A stretch of 9,994 nt of DNA from UKL13-2 sp043756275 (GTDB lineage Bacteria > Pseudomonadota > Gammaproteobacteria > Burkholderiales > Usitatibacteraceae): the NCBI GenBank assembly GCA_043756275.1, contig JAYURJ010000192.1:1-9994 (forward strand). The letters run 5' to 3'. The translations under genes were made by a program, and so were the position numbers. Below the pieces are notes generated by a model that did no database searches, was not told the DNA's origin, and worked only from the letters and a program-made list of their open reading frames with translations. Below, in pieces: positions 1-7,360 of the stretch. Positions within the stretch are counted from its first letter, which is position 1. Every line of letters begins with the position of its first letter.

Positions 1-977
1 GGAGGGGTTTTTTTTTTGGGGCGATTCGCAGGGGGTGCGTTGCGCCGCAACACATAACCGCGTCCGGCGTTTTCCGGCATCACGCCGTCGCACACCAAAA
101 ACGAACACGCGCGGATGTGGTCGGCAATCACGCGCAGGCTGGGATTGGCCAGATCGCTGGTATTCGTTTCGCGTGCAGCCGCCTTGATCAGCGCCTGAAA
201 AAGATCGATCTCATAGTTGGCGTGCACGTGTTGCAGCACCGCCGACAATCGTTCCAGCCCCATGCCGGTATCGACGGACGGCTTTGGCAACGGAATCATC
301 GGGCCATCCGCAACTTCGCGGTTGTACTGCATGAACACCAGATTCCAGATTTCGATAAAGCGGTCGCCATCTTCATCCGGTGAGCCGGGCGGGCCGCCGG
401 GAATATGCGCGCCGTGATCGTAAAAAATCTCGCTGCACGGGCCGCAGGGACCGGTATCGCCCATCATCCAGAAATTGTCGGACGCGTATTTCGCCCCCTT
501 GTTGTCACCGATGCGTACGATGCGATCTTTGGGCACGCCGATTTCATTGGCCCAGATGTCGTAAGCCTCGTCGTCGTCAGCGTAAACGGTGACGAGTAAT
601 TTTTCCTTCGGCAGCTTGTATGTTTCTGTCAACAGTTCCCACGCGAATTTGATCGCATCGTGCTTGAAGTAATCGCCGAAGCTGAAGTTGCCGAGCATCT
701 CAAAAAACGTGTGATGGCGCGCTGTATAGCCAACGTTTTCCAGGTCATTATGCTTGCCACCCGCACGCACGCAGCGCTGCGAAGTCACCGCACGAACGTA
801 GGCGCGTTTTTCTTTGCCAAGGAAGCAATCCTTGAACTGGTTCATGCCGGCGTTGGTAAAAAGAAGAGTCGGATCGTCGCCCGGTACCAGCGAGCTGGAC
901 ACCACATGGGTGTGGCTCTTGGAGACGAAAAAATCGATAAAAGCCTGACGAATGCCGGAAACGGTGGTGAGATTCAT
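1..977 (-). CDS. alaS: Alanyl-tRNA synthetase, N-terminal part (truncated by window edge)
   Basis: Class II synthetase that charges tRNA-Ala with alanine in the cytoplasm. Only the first ~325 codons are present, about one third of the usual ~870-residue enzyme: the aminoacylation core, without the tRNA-recognition, editing and C-Ala domains. Seen on translation: SSSLVPGDDPTLLFTNAGMN near residues 27-46 (class II motif 1 region), RCVRAGGKHNDLENVG then HHTFFEMLGNFSFGDYFKHD, GDTGPCGPCSEIFYDHG starting at residue 173, and KPSVDTGMGLERL further on. These are strongly conserved in bacterial AlaS. The start is ATG at 977, matching the usual N-terminus (xxIRQAFIDFF); no strong Shine-Dalgarno is visible. 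The match to the family collapses after RGYVLRR, at about base 41, where IIRRAIRHG is expected; this looks like bad terminal sequence rather than biology. Identification is secure. Confidence 0.96.
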   Translation of the reverse strand, partial: MNLTTVSGIRQAFIDFFVSKSHTHVVSSSLVPGDDPTLLFTNAGMNQFKDCFLGKEKRAYVRAVTSQRCVRAGGKHNDLENVGYTARHHTFFEMLGNFSFGDYFKHDAIKFAWELLTETYKLPKEKLLVTVYADDDEAYDIWANEIGVPKDRIVRIGDNKGAKYASDNFWMMGDTGPCGPCSEIFYDHGAHIPGGPPGSPDEDGDRFIEIWNLVFMQYNREVADGPMIPLPKPSVDTGMGLERLSAVLQHVHANYEIDLFQALIKAAARETNTSDLANPSLRVIADHIRACSFLVCDGVMPENAGRGYVLRRNAPPANRPKKKTP

Positions 978-1314
978 GACGTTTTACGAGGGAAGTCTAT
1001 GCGCGATGGCGAGGCGGCAATTTTACCTTAGGCGGGCACGGCGAGCGCATTCCCACTAGCGCAGCGGTGCGACTCAAACTGTTGTGGGATGAGGATGCGA
1101 TCTAAAGTGGAGCGCACCTCCCCACCAACCAATGTCATTTCGACCGCAGGGAGAAATCTGCTTTGTCGCTGCTGAAGGCGCACAGCAGATTTCTCCCTGC
1201 GGTCGAAATGACAAGATTTAGGCCAGCGATGAATCTTTTTCCGGCACATAATTTTTAATCGTACGCCGTACTGCTGGGTGCGGGCATCACAAAACAATAC
1301 AATACAATCACAAA
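978..1314. other. Divergent intergenic region between alaS and the TauE/SafE gene
   Basis: This 337-bp stretch holds no credible gene. It must contain the promoters of leftward alaS and of the rightward exporter. A TAAAAT hexamer read on the minus strand (1020-1025) sits about 43 bases upstream of the alaS ATG and could be a -10 element, but no convincing -35 partner was found. The main structure is the inverted repeat at 1133-1213. Just before the exporter start is a short tandem run, three copies of ACAAT at 1294-1308. An open frame crosses the palindrome on the minus strand, but its peptide is simply the translated repeat. Confidence 0.6.
1133..1213. repeat. Perfect 30-bp inverted repeat with 21-nt loop (dispersed palindromic repeat family)
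   Basis: The left arm (1133-1162, beginning TGTCATTTCGACCG) is exactly reverse-complementary to the right arm (1184-1213, ending GGTCGAAATGACA), with a 21-nt loop at 1163-1183. All 30 pairs match. A TTTCTCCCTGCGGTCGAAATGACA-like core recurs in intergenic DNA of many bacterial genomes and is often mis-annotated as small proteins containing 'HFDRREKS' or 'RFLPAVEMT', so I read this as a copy of a dispersed palindromic (REP- or MITE-like) element. That family recognition is from memory. No T-run follows either arm, so it is not a canonical intrinsic terminator, although the transcript would fold into a very stable hairpin. Confidence 0.85.
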
Positions 1315-2109
1315 ATGATCTGGTTGATGACATACGCCCTCACCGGCGCGGTGGTGGGTTTTCTGGCGGGGCTGCTGGGTATCGGCGGCGGGATGACGCT
1401 GGTGCCGATTCTGGCTGCGCTGTTTTCCGCACAAATGCTAAGCGCCGACCACAACGTCCACATGGCGCTGGCCACCGCAATGGCGTCGGCTGCCTTTACC
1501 TCAAGCGCCAGCGTGCGGGAACATCACAAACATGGCGGTGTGGACTGGGCCACCGTAAAGTTGATGGTCCCAGGGATGGTCACCGGCTCCCTGATTTCCA
1601 CATTCGCGAGCGGCTGGTTAACGCAGCGTACGCTGGCGATTGCGTTTGCCGTCATCGTGTTCGGGGCGGCCACCCAAATGCTGCTGGGCAAAAAACCGCA
1701 TGCCTCGCGCAACATGCCAAGACCGATGCCTGCGTTTGCCATCGGCCTTTGCATCGGCACGCTTTCGGGGCTGGTTTCTGCGGGCGGCACCTTTTTGATC
1801 ATGCCGGTGATGCTCTATTGCGGCATTGCCATGCGTGTCGCCATCGGCACGGGTGCCGCAATCGGCATCCCGGTTACGGTAATCGGCACGCTTGGTTATA
1901 TTGCCAGCGGCTGGCGGGTGCCCGACCTGCCGGAATACCATTTGGGCTTTGTATATCTGCCTGCGCTGGGAGCGCTGGTCGCGGCCAGCATATTCACAGC
2001 ACCCGCAGGCGCACGCATGGCGCAGCGCTTGCCGGTGGCTACGCTAAAACGCATTTTTGCGCTGCTGATGTACGTGCTGGCGGCGAAAATGGCGGTGTCG
2101 TATTGGTAG
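1315..2109 (+). CDS. TauE/SafE (DUF81) family membrane exporter
   Basis: A 264-residue polytopic inner-membrane protein of the TauE/SafE family, whose members export sulfite, sulfoacetate or other small organosulfur anions; the substrate here is not determined. Two pseudo-repeated glycine-rich membrane motifs are visible: GFLAGLLGIGGGMTLVP at residues 15-31 and GTLSGLVSAGGTFLIMP at 148-164, the internal duplication typical of the family. About 7-8 hydrophobic segments are spread through the protein (roughly 7-36, 50-65, 82-101, 107-124, 139-168, 176-199, 209-229, 245-262), and the size is normal for the family. The start is ambiguous: ATG at 1315 or ATG at 1327, neither preceded by a clear ribosome-binding site. 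The gene stands alone, divergent from alaS and convergent with the ATP-grasp gene, so no neighbour hints at substrate. Confidence 0.9.
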   Translation: MIWLMTYALTGAVVGFLAGLLGIGGGMTLVPILAALFSAQMLSADHNVHMALATAMASAAFTSSASVREHHKHGGVDWATVKLMVPGMVTGSLISTFASGWLTQRTLAIAFAVIVFGAATQMLLGKKPHASRNMPRPMPAFAIGLCIGTLSGLVSAGGTFLIMPVMLYCGIAMRVAIGTGAAIGIPVTVIGTLGYIASGWRVPDLPEYHLGFVYLPALGALVAASIFTAPAGARMAQRLPVATLKRIFALLMYVLAAKMAVSYW

Positions 2110-2219
2110 TTGCGGCGGAGAAATAGAATAACGTAAAACGCCATTTGACGGGCCTCTCCAGTCCTTTTCAGCCTGTGAAGTGCGTCAGCGCTTGAGTTCC
2201 ATACATTTTAACGAATGAA
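2110..2219. other. Convergent intergenic spacer between exporter and ATP-grasp genes
   Basis: A 110-bp gap between the 3' ends of two converging genes. A bidirectional terminator would be expected here, but I found no convincing GC-rich stem with a T-run on either strand. Confidence 0.5.
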
Positions 2220-3497
2220 CTAACCCGTCTCAAACCCCAACGTCTGCTTAACCACCTGATATTTTTCCGCCAAGTGCTGCTCAGATTCACCGCCCATATT
2301 CAACGTCGCATAGCGGTGGCTGCCCAGCCATTTCATTTCTCGTTTCAGACCGCCGCCAGTTTTGACAAACAGGGCTAAAAACGCGTCGGGATCAAATTCC
2401 TGCAGCCATTTGAGCTTTTCGTGGCCGGGCGGATTGGCCAGTGGCGTGCCATCAAATTTACGAAACACGAAACTCGTTGCAACTTTATATTTCCCGTGTC
2501 CGGGGGCGAGATCGGGCGCTTCGCCAGTGGCAATTTTGAGCGCGACGTCGTGCAGATTGATGCCATCGACTTTTTCGTACAAATCAGAAAACTGCGCCGC
2601 CATGCGCGGGTTCACTTCGATCAAACGACATTCGCCCGACTCCCGGCAAACGCGCATCTCAACATTGAATAGCCCGTGGTCCAGCCCCAGCGCCCGCACG
2701 ATGCGTTTGGCGGTGTCGCGAGCGCGTGTGGCGTGGTCATGCGGCAGGCGGGTCGGATATTCAAACCGCATGAATTGATCGGTGCCAGGATACATCACCG
2801 CGTCGATAATGCCGAGTACGTGAATCTCGCCATCGACGACCACGCCATCGACATTGATCTGCTGGCCGTCGATCAGCTCCTCGGCAATCATCCAGTGCGC
2901 ATCAACATCAAAATCAGTGAGCTTTTTGACGACATCGTTGAATGGCCGCACCAGCCGCTTGATAATGTACTGCTCCCACGGATGAAACGTCATGTGCTGT
3001 TGCAGTTCGGCAAAATTATCAACGCGACGTGCCAGCACTGAATACGCCGCCTTCACCGGTTTCACGTAATACGGAAACTTGAGGGGAATTTCGGCAGCGG
3101 ATTGAAACGTGTACGGAAACACGTGAAAGGCGACGTTCGCCTCGGGCACTTCCTGCTGGAGAATGCGTCTCGCAATGTACTTGTGCTGTGCGGCGATGAG
3201 GGCTTTGGGGTCCGGGCCCGGCAAGCCTAATTTCTTTGCTAGCAATGCGCCGGCAAGCGCGCCGAATTGTTCGTTGCTGGAGACAATACCCGCCAGTTTT
3301 GCGCCCCGATATTTTTTTGCCAGCCTGTCGACGAATTTGAAAATATCAAATGTCAATAATCTGGCATTACTGGGAAAGCTGAATAGATCGAAGCCTTCGT
3401 AAAAAAAATGGTAGCGGGGCCGTGCCTGATTTTCAGCAGCTTTGGCAAGCTGGGATTGATCCCAATCGGCATCAAACAGAACAAGTATGTTCTTCAA
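2220..3497 (-). CDS. ATP-grasp domain protein, substrate unknown
   Basis: A predicted soluble ATP-dependent carboxylate-amine/thiol ligase-type enzyme of about 425 residues. From the chosen start it begins MKNILVLFDADWD, a beta-strand opening, followed by a pre-ATP-grasp region (IVSSNEQFGALAGALLAKKL at 71-90). ATP-grasp hallmarks follow: a nucleotide-binding lysine in FPYYVKPVKAA (Lys146), acidic residues in MIAEELIDG (203-211), a glutamate in LFNVEMR (Glu280), and RLIEVNPRMAAQF (291-303) with the expected metal ligands Glu294 and Asn296. I place the start at TTG 3497 because the fold-like sequence begins there. The frame stays open further upstream: GTG at 3581 is possible, and an ATG at 3812 would overlap the divergent gene by about 147 bp, which is unlikely. 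No start has a good Shine-Dalgarno. The stop is TAG. The product could be an amino-acid ligase or biotin-carboxylase-like enzyme; the sequence does not decide. Confidence 0.85.
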   Translation of the reverse strand: MKNILVLFDADWDQSQLAKAAENQARPRYHFFYEGFDLFSFPSNARLLTFDIFKFVDRLAKKYRGAKLAGIVSSNEQFGALAGALLAKKLGLPGPDPKALIAAQHKYIARRILQQEVPEANVAFHVFPYTFQSAAEIPLKFPYYVKPVKAAYSVLARRVDNFAELQQHMTFHPWEQYIIKRLVRPFNDVVKKLTDFDVDAHWMIAEELIDGQQINVDGVVVDGEIHVLGIIDAVMYPGTDQFMRFEYPTRLPHDHATRARDTAKRIVRALGLDHGLFNVEMRVCRESGECRLIEVNPRMAAQFSDLYEKVDGINLHDVALKIATGEAPDLAPGHGKYKVATSFVFRKFDGTPLANPPGHEKLKWLQEFDPDAFLALFVKTGGGLKREMKWLGSHRYATLNMGGESEQHLAEKYQVVKQTLGFETG

Positions 3498-3665
3498 GTA
3501 GGGCGCTTTGTTGTTGTTCGGTAATGTGCTGTACGGGTTTGCATCGCGTCTGGATTCTACCAACGAAACACCATGCTGCACCGCCGCATGGCAGTATTGA
3601 CGCCAACCTGTAATATTCGCCCCTAGTGTCCGGCAGCTAAACCGGATCGATAAGGAGAAAGACGA
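3498..3665. promoter_or_regulatory. Divergent control region between ATP-grasp gene and 2-oxoacid oxidoreductase operon
   Basis: This 168-bp gap separates two genes read in opposite directions, so both promoters should lie in or near it. On the plus strand, ATGGCA (3588-3593) and TAATAT (3611-3616) are separated by 17 bp and could form a sigma-70-like promoter for the operon; each hexamer matches only 4 of 6 consensus positions. TTGACG at 3597-3602 is a better -35 but has no well-spaced -10. No clear operator palindrome was found. Confidence 0.35.
3652..3657 (+). promoter_or_regulatory. Shine-Dalgarno AAGGAG that fixes a TTG start
   Basis: AAGGAG lies 8 nt before the TTG at 3666. An in-frame TAA at 3651-3653 blocks any upstream start, and the next in-frame ATG is codon 34, beyond the conserved N-terminal cysteines. 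Together these make the TTG initiation well supported. Confidence 0.85.
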
Positions 3666-5498
3666 TTGAAACCGACTGATATTGCTCAGCCGAACTACTT
3701 CCACAAGGTCGTGGATTGTCAATGGGCGTGTCCTGCCCACACCCCCGTTCCAGAATATATCCGCATGATTGCCGCCGGCCGTTACGGCGATGCCTACATG
3801 GTGAACTGGCAATCGAATGTATTCCCCGGCATCCTCGGGCGCACCTGTGATCGACCGTGCGAACCCGCCTGCAGACGGGGGCGTGTGGAGGAAAACAATG
3901 GCGACAAGCCCGAACCAGTGGCGATCTGTCGCTTGAAGCGCGTCGCCGCAGATTTGAAGGAAGACATTCGCGAACGCCTGCCAAAACCTGCGCGGCAGAA
4001 AAACGGCAAACGCATTGCCTGCATCGGTGCCGGTCCCGCATCACTGACTGTCGCACGCGATCTGTTGCCGCTCGGCTATCAAGTCGTGATTTATGACGGC
4101 GACGCACGTGCCGGCGGCATGATCCGCACGCAGATTCCACGTTTCCGTTTGCCCGAATCCGTGATCGACGAGGAAGTCGGCTATGTGTTAAATCTCGGGG
4201 CCGAATTTCGCGCCGGGACGCGCGTGGACAGCATGAAGTCGGTTCTTGCGGAAAATTTTGATGCTGTTTTTGTCGGTACCGGCGCGCCGCGCGGCCGCGA
4301 TCTGGACATACCCGGTCGCAAAGAGGCTGCCGCCAATATTCACATCGGTATCGACTGGTTATCTTCGGTTTCATTCGGTCACATCGAAAAAATTGGCAAG
4401 CGCGTCATTGTGCTGGGCGGTGGCAATACCGCCATGGACTGTTGCCGTTCCTCGCGACGGTTGGGCGGAGACGAAGTGAAGGTCATCGTTCGCTCCGGCT
4501 TTGATGAAATGAAGGCTTCCCCCTGGGAAAAAGAGGATGCGCAGCACGAAGGCATTCCCATCATCAATTTTCATGTACCCAAGGCATTCACACACCAGAG
4601 CGGCAAACTTACCGGCGTGACATTTGAAGTCGTCGAGGCCAAATACGACGACAAAGGCAAACGTTCGTTGGTCGCCGCTGGCACGCCCGATGTGCATGTG
4701 CCTTGCGACGATGTGCTCGTGGCTATCGGTCAGGAAAATTCATTTCCGTGGATCGAGCGCGACGCAGGCATCGAGTTCGATAAATGGGGCATGCCGGTGG
4801 TCAACAAGGAGACGATGCAGGCGAGTTTGCCAAGGGTATTTTTCGGTGGTGACGCCGCGTTCGGACCAAAGAACATTATTTGGGCGGTCGCGCACGGCCA
4901 CGAGGCTGCGATTTCCATCGACAAGTTTTGTCAGTCAGCCGACGTCGCCATTCGCCCGCCACCGATGATGAATCTGCTCAGCCAGAAAATGGGCATTCAC
5001 GAGTGGAGCTACGACAACGCCATCACCGGCGACCTGCGCTACAAAGTGCCGCTCAAGGATGTCTCCATCGCGCTCAAAAACATCCGCGTGGAAGTCGAGC
5101 TCGGTTTTGACGCAAAGCTTGGCTACAAGGAAGCGCAGCGCTGCCTAAATTGCGATGTGCAGACGGTATTCAATACTGCGCAATGCATCGAATGCGATGC
5201 CTGCGTCGATATTTGTCCGATGGATTGCATCACGTTCACCGCCGACGGCGAGGAAAGTGAACTGCGGGCGCGGCTGACAGCGCCAGCGCTGAATCTCAGT
5301 CAGGATTTGTATATTGCTAGCGGATTGAAAACCGGTCGCATCATGGCCAAGGACGAAGATGTTTGCCTGCATTGTGGGCTATGTGCCGAGCGCTGCCCGA
5401 CAGGTGCATGGGACATGCAGAAGTCGTTGATTCAAATGTCGCACGCTGGGAGCAGACCACGACCGCAACTTGAAAAAATGGCGGAGGCCGCAGAATGA
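3666..5498 (+). CDS. NAD(P)-linked FAD/Fe-S flavoprotein subunit of 2-oxoacid oxidoreductase (GltD-like plus 2x[4Fe-4S] domain)
   Basis: A 610-residue electron-transfer protein predicted to pass electrons from the 2-oxoacid oxidoreductase encoded just downstream to NAD(P)+. The N-terminus is like the glutamate synthase small subunit, with cysteines at 18, 22, 61, 65 and 69 placed to bind Fe-S. FAD-binding GAGPASL lies at 121-127 and the second Rossmann motif GGGNTAMD, for NAD(P)H, at 251-258. FFGGDAAFGPKN (392-403) closes the FAD domain. The C-terminus adds a ferredoxin-like domain: Cys493/496, then CIECDACVDICP (507-518) and CLHCGLCAERCP (567-578), each a CxxCxxCxxxCP cluster motif. GltD itself is about 470 residues, so the extra ~130 are the fused ferredoxin domain. 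Translation starts at TTG 3666 behind AAGGAG. The last four bases overlap the next start (ATGA). It could be mis-annotated as glutamate synthase; the absence of a large GltB subunit and the neighbours argue against that. Confidence 0.9.
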   Translation: MKPTDIAQPNYFHKVVDCQWACPAHTPVPEYIRMIAAGRYGDAYMVNWQSNVFPGILGRTCDRPCEPACRRGRVEENNGDKPEPVAICRLKRVAADLKEDIRERLPKPARQKNGKRIACIGAGPASLTVARDLLPLGYQVVIYDGDARAGGMIRTQIPRFRLPESVIDEEVGYVLNLGAEFRAGTRVDSMKSVLAENFDAVFVGTGAPRGRDLDIPGRKEAAANIHIGIDWLSSVSFGHIEKIGKRVIVLGGGNTAMDCCRSSRRLGGDEVKVIVRSGFDEMKASPWEKEDAQHEGIPIINFHVPKAFTHQSGKLTGVTFEVVEAKYDDKGKRSLVAAGTPDVHVPCDDVLVAIGQENSFPWIERDAGIEFDKWGMPVVNKETMQASLPRVFFGGDAAFGPKNIIWAVAHGHEAAISIDKFCQSADVAIRPPPMMNLLSQKMGIHEWSYDNAITGDLRYKVPLKDVSIALKNIRVEVELGFDAKLGYKEAQRCLNCDVQTVFNTAQCIECDACVDICPMDCITFTADGEESELRARLTAPALNLSQDLYIASGLKTGRIMAKDEDVCLHCGLCAERCPTGAWDMQKSLIQMSHAGSRPRPQLEKMAEAAE

Positions 5499-7360
5499 GC
5501 AAGCATGCGATCACCGCAGTAAACGACTTTGTCATCAAGTTCGCCAACGTCAATGGTTCGGGTTCGGCATCAGCCAATACCTTGTTCGCAAAATCAATAT
5601 TGCGCATGGGCGTGCCAGTGTCGCCGCGTAATATTTTCCCGTCCAATATCCAGGGGCTGCCGACCTGGTATGAGGTGCGGGTCACTGAAGACGGCTACCT
5701 CGCCCGACGCGGTGGTTGTGATTTCATGGTGGCAATGAATCCGCAAACGTGGGACAAAGATATTGCCGAGATCGAAACCGGCGGCTATCTTTTTTACGAT
5801 TCCGCACGGCAGATGCCGCAGTCAAAATTCCGCGACGACATCAATGTGATCGGTATGCCGCTCACCGAAATCGTGAACGGTGCTTATACCGACCCGCGCC
5901 AGCGCCAGCTATTCAAAAACATTATTTATGTCGGGGCATTATCGGCATTGCTCGATGTGGAATTGGCCGTGGTCGAACAGCTCATCGCGGAGCAATACAA
6001 AGGCAAGGAAAAACTGCTGCCGCCGAATATTGCCGCACTGCACATGGGTCGCGATTACGCGCTCGCACATCTGGACTGCAACATCGGCTTGAAGATAAAG
6101 CGGGCCGACAAGGTGGGCAATCAAATATTCGTGGAAGGCAATAGCGCAGCGGCGTTGGGCGCGGTCTATGGTGGTGCAACGGTGGCTGCGTGGTATCCGA
6201 TTACGCCCTCCTCCTCGGTCGCCGAAGCATTTGCCAAACACTGCAAAAAATTCCGCACCACTGAAGACGGCAAAGCGCGTTACGCCATCGTTCAGGCCGA
6301 AGATGAACTCGCTTCAATCGGCATGGTCATCGGTGCGGCATGGAATGGTGCCCGCGCGTTTACGGCGACATCCGGCCCGGGAATCTCGCTGATGCAGGAA
6401 TTTCTCGGCCTCGCCTATTTTGCAGAAATTCCTTCGGTGATATTTGATGTCCAGCGCGCTGGCCCATCGACCGGCATGCCGACCCGAACGCAGCAATCGG
6501 ATGTATTGAGCTGTGCCTATGCGTCGCACGGCGATACCAAGCACGTGTTGCTGTTCCCGGAAGACCCATACGAATGTTTCACCTTTGGCGCCGAAGCGTT
6601 CGATCTGGCAGATCGCTTGCAAACGCCAATTTTTGTCATGCTTGATCTTGACATCGGCATGAACGAACGCTTGTGCAAACCGTTTGAATGGGATGACACG
6701 CGTCAAATGGATCGCGGCAAAGTCATGACCGCCGAGATGCTCGATGCAGGCAAGGATTTTGGCCGCTACCTCGATGTTGATGGTGATGGCATCTCCTACC
6801 GCACCTATCCCGGCACCCACCCCACCAAGGGCAGCTATTTCACCCGTGGTACCAGCCGCGACCGCTATGCGCGCTACACCGAGGAAGGTGGCGCCTATGT
6901 CGATAACATGCAGCGCCTGTTGCGTAAATTTGAGACCGCCAAAGATAAAGTGCCCAAGCCGATCATTCGCAAAGCCGCACATGCGACAAAATTTGGCGTG
7001 CTCTATTACGGTTCCACAAGTCCGGCAATGCATGAGGCGCTCGATTTGCTCACCGAGGCTGGCCTGCACGTGGATGCCATGCGCCTGCGGGCATTCCCGT
7101 TTGCCGACGATGTGCTGGAATTCATTGCCGCGCACGATGATCTTTTCGTCGTCGAGCAAAATCGTGACGCGCAGCTACGCACGCTGCTGATCAACGAAGG
7201 CGCAATCGATCCAGCCGTGCTCACGCCAGTGTTGCACTACGATGGCACGCCAATCACGGCGCGCTTTATCGCCAACGAAATCTCGCAAAACCTGAAGGCA
7301 TTGAACGTGGCACCGTTGCGCACCGTCGTGTCCAAGCGCGTCAGTCAGGAAAACAAATGA
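5495..7360 (+). CDS. korA: 2-oxoacid:acceptor oxidoreductase, fused gamma-alpha subunit (probably 2-oxoglutarate)
   Basis: A 621-residue catalytic subunit for CoA-dependent oxidative decarboxylation of a 2-oxoacid. Residues ~10-200 form the gamma domain, with NVNGSGSASANTLFAKS at 18-34 and FPSNIQGLPTWYEVRV at 48-63. From ~212 the pyruvate:flavodoxin oxidoreductase alpha domain follows: GNSAAALGAVYGG, YPITPSS at 234-240 (substrate/TPP pocket), TSGPGISLMQEF at 292-303 and VQRAGPSTGMPTRTQQSD at 319-336. A C-terminal transketolase-like domain follows. There are no ferredoxin motifs, so electrons must leave through the partner subunits. The start ATG has GGAGG 7 nt upstream (5483-5487) and overlaps the preceding stop by 4 bases; the 3' end overlaps the next gene in the same way, which implies translational coupling. 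The family is certain. Substrate specificity is inferred from the gene set and the beta-subunit motifs. Confidence 0.9.
   Translation: MSKHAITAVNDFVIKFANVNGSGSASANTLFAKSILRMGVPVSPRNIFPSNIQGLPTWYEVRVTEDGYLARRGGCDFMVAMNPQTWDKDIAEIETGGYLFYDSARQMPQSKFRDDINVIGMPLTEIVNGAYTDPRQRQLFKNIIYVGALSALLDVELAVVEQLIAEQYKGKEKLLPPNIAALHMGRDYALAHLDCNIGLKIKRADKVGNQIFVEGNSAAALGAVYGGATVAAWYPITPSSSVAEAFAKHCKKFRTTEDGKARYAIVQAEDELASIGMVIGAAWNGARAFTATSGPGISLMQEFLGLAYFAEIPSVIFDVQRAGPSTGMPTRTQQSDVLSCAYASHGDTKHVLLFPEDPYECFTFGAEAFDLADRLQTPIFVMLDLDIGMNERLCKPFEWDDTRQMDRGKVMTAEMLDAGKDFGRYLDVDGDGISYRTYPGTHPTKGSYFTRGTSRDRYARYTEEGGAYVDNMQRLLRKFETAKDKVPKPIIRKAAHATKFGVLYYGSTSPAMHEALDLLTEAGLHVDAMRLRAFPFADDVLEFIAAHDDLFVVEQNRDAQLRTLLINEGAIDPAVLTPVLHYDGTPITARFIANEISQNLKALNVAPLRTVVSKRVSQENK

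Noticed and set aside
1028..1333. 101-residue minus-strand open frame between alaS and the exporter gene
   Set aside because: Its central part is just the translated arms of the 1133-1213 palindrome, it spans the exporter start, and it shows no protein-like composition. Small 'proteins' of this type are a known annotation artefact of this repeat.
1278..2126. 282-residue plus-strand open frame overlapping the exporter
   Set aside because: It is an Arg/His/Cys-rich shadow in another frame of the TauE/SafE gene, whose own frame has clear membrane helices and family motifs.
3637..4374. 245-residue minus-strand open frame antisense to the flavoprotein gene
   Set aside because: Arg/Cys/Ser-rich composition typical of an antisense shadow; the opposite frame has full cofactor motifs.
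6314..7159. 281-residue minus-strand open frame antisense to the gamma-alpha subunit
   Set aside because: Long but with no recognisable domain; produced by the codon bias of the certain gene on the other strand.
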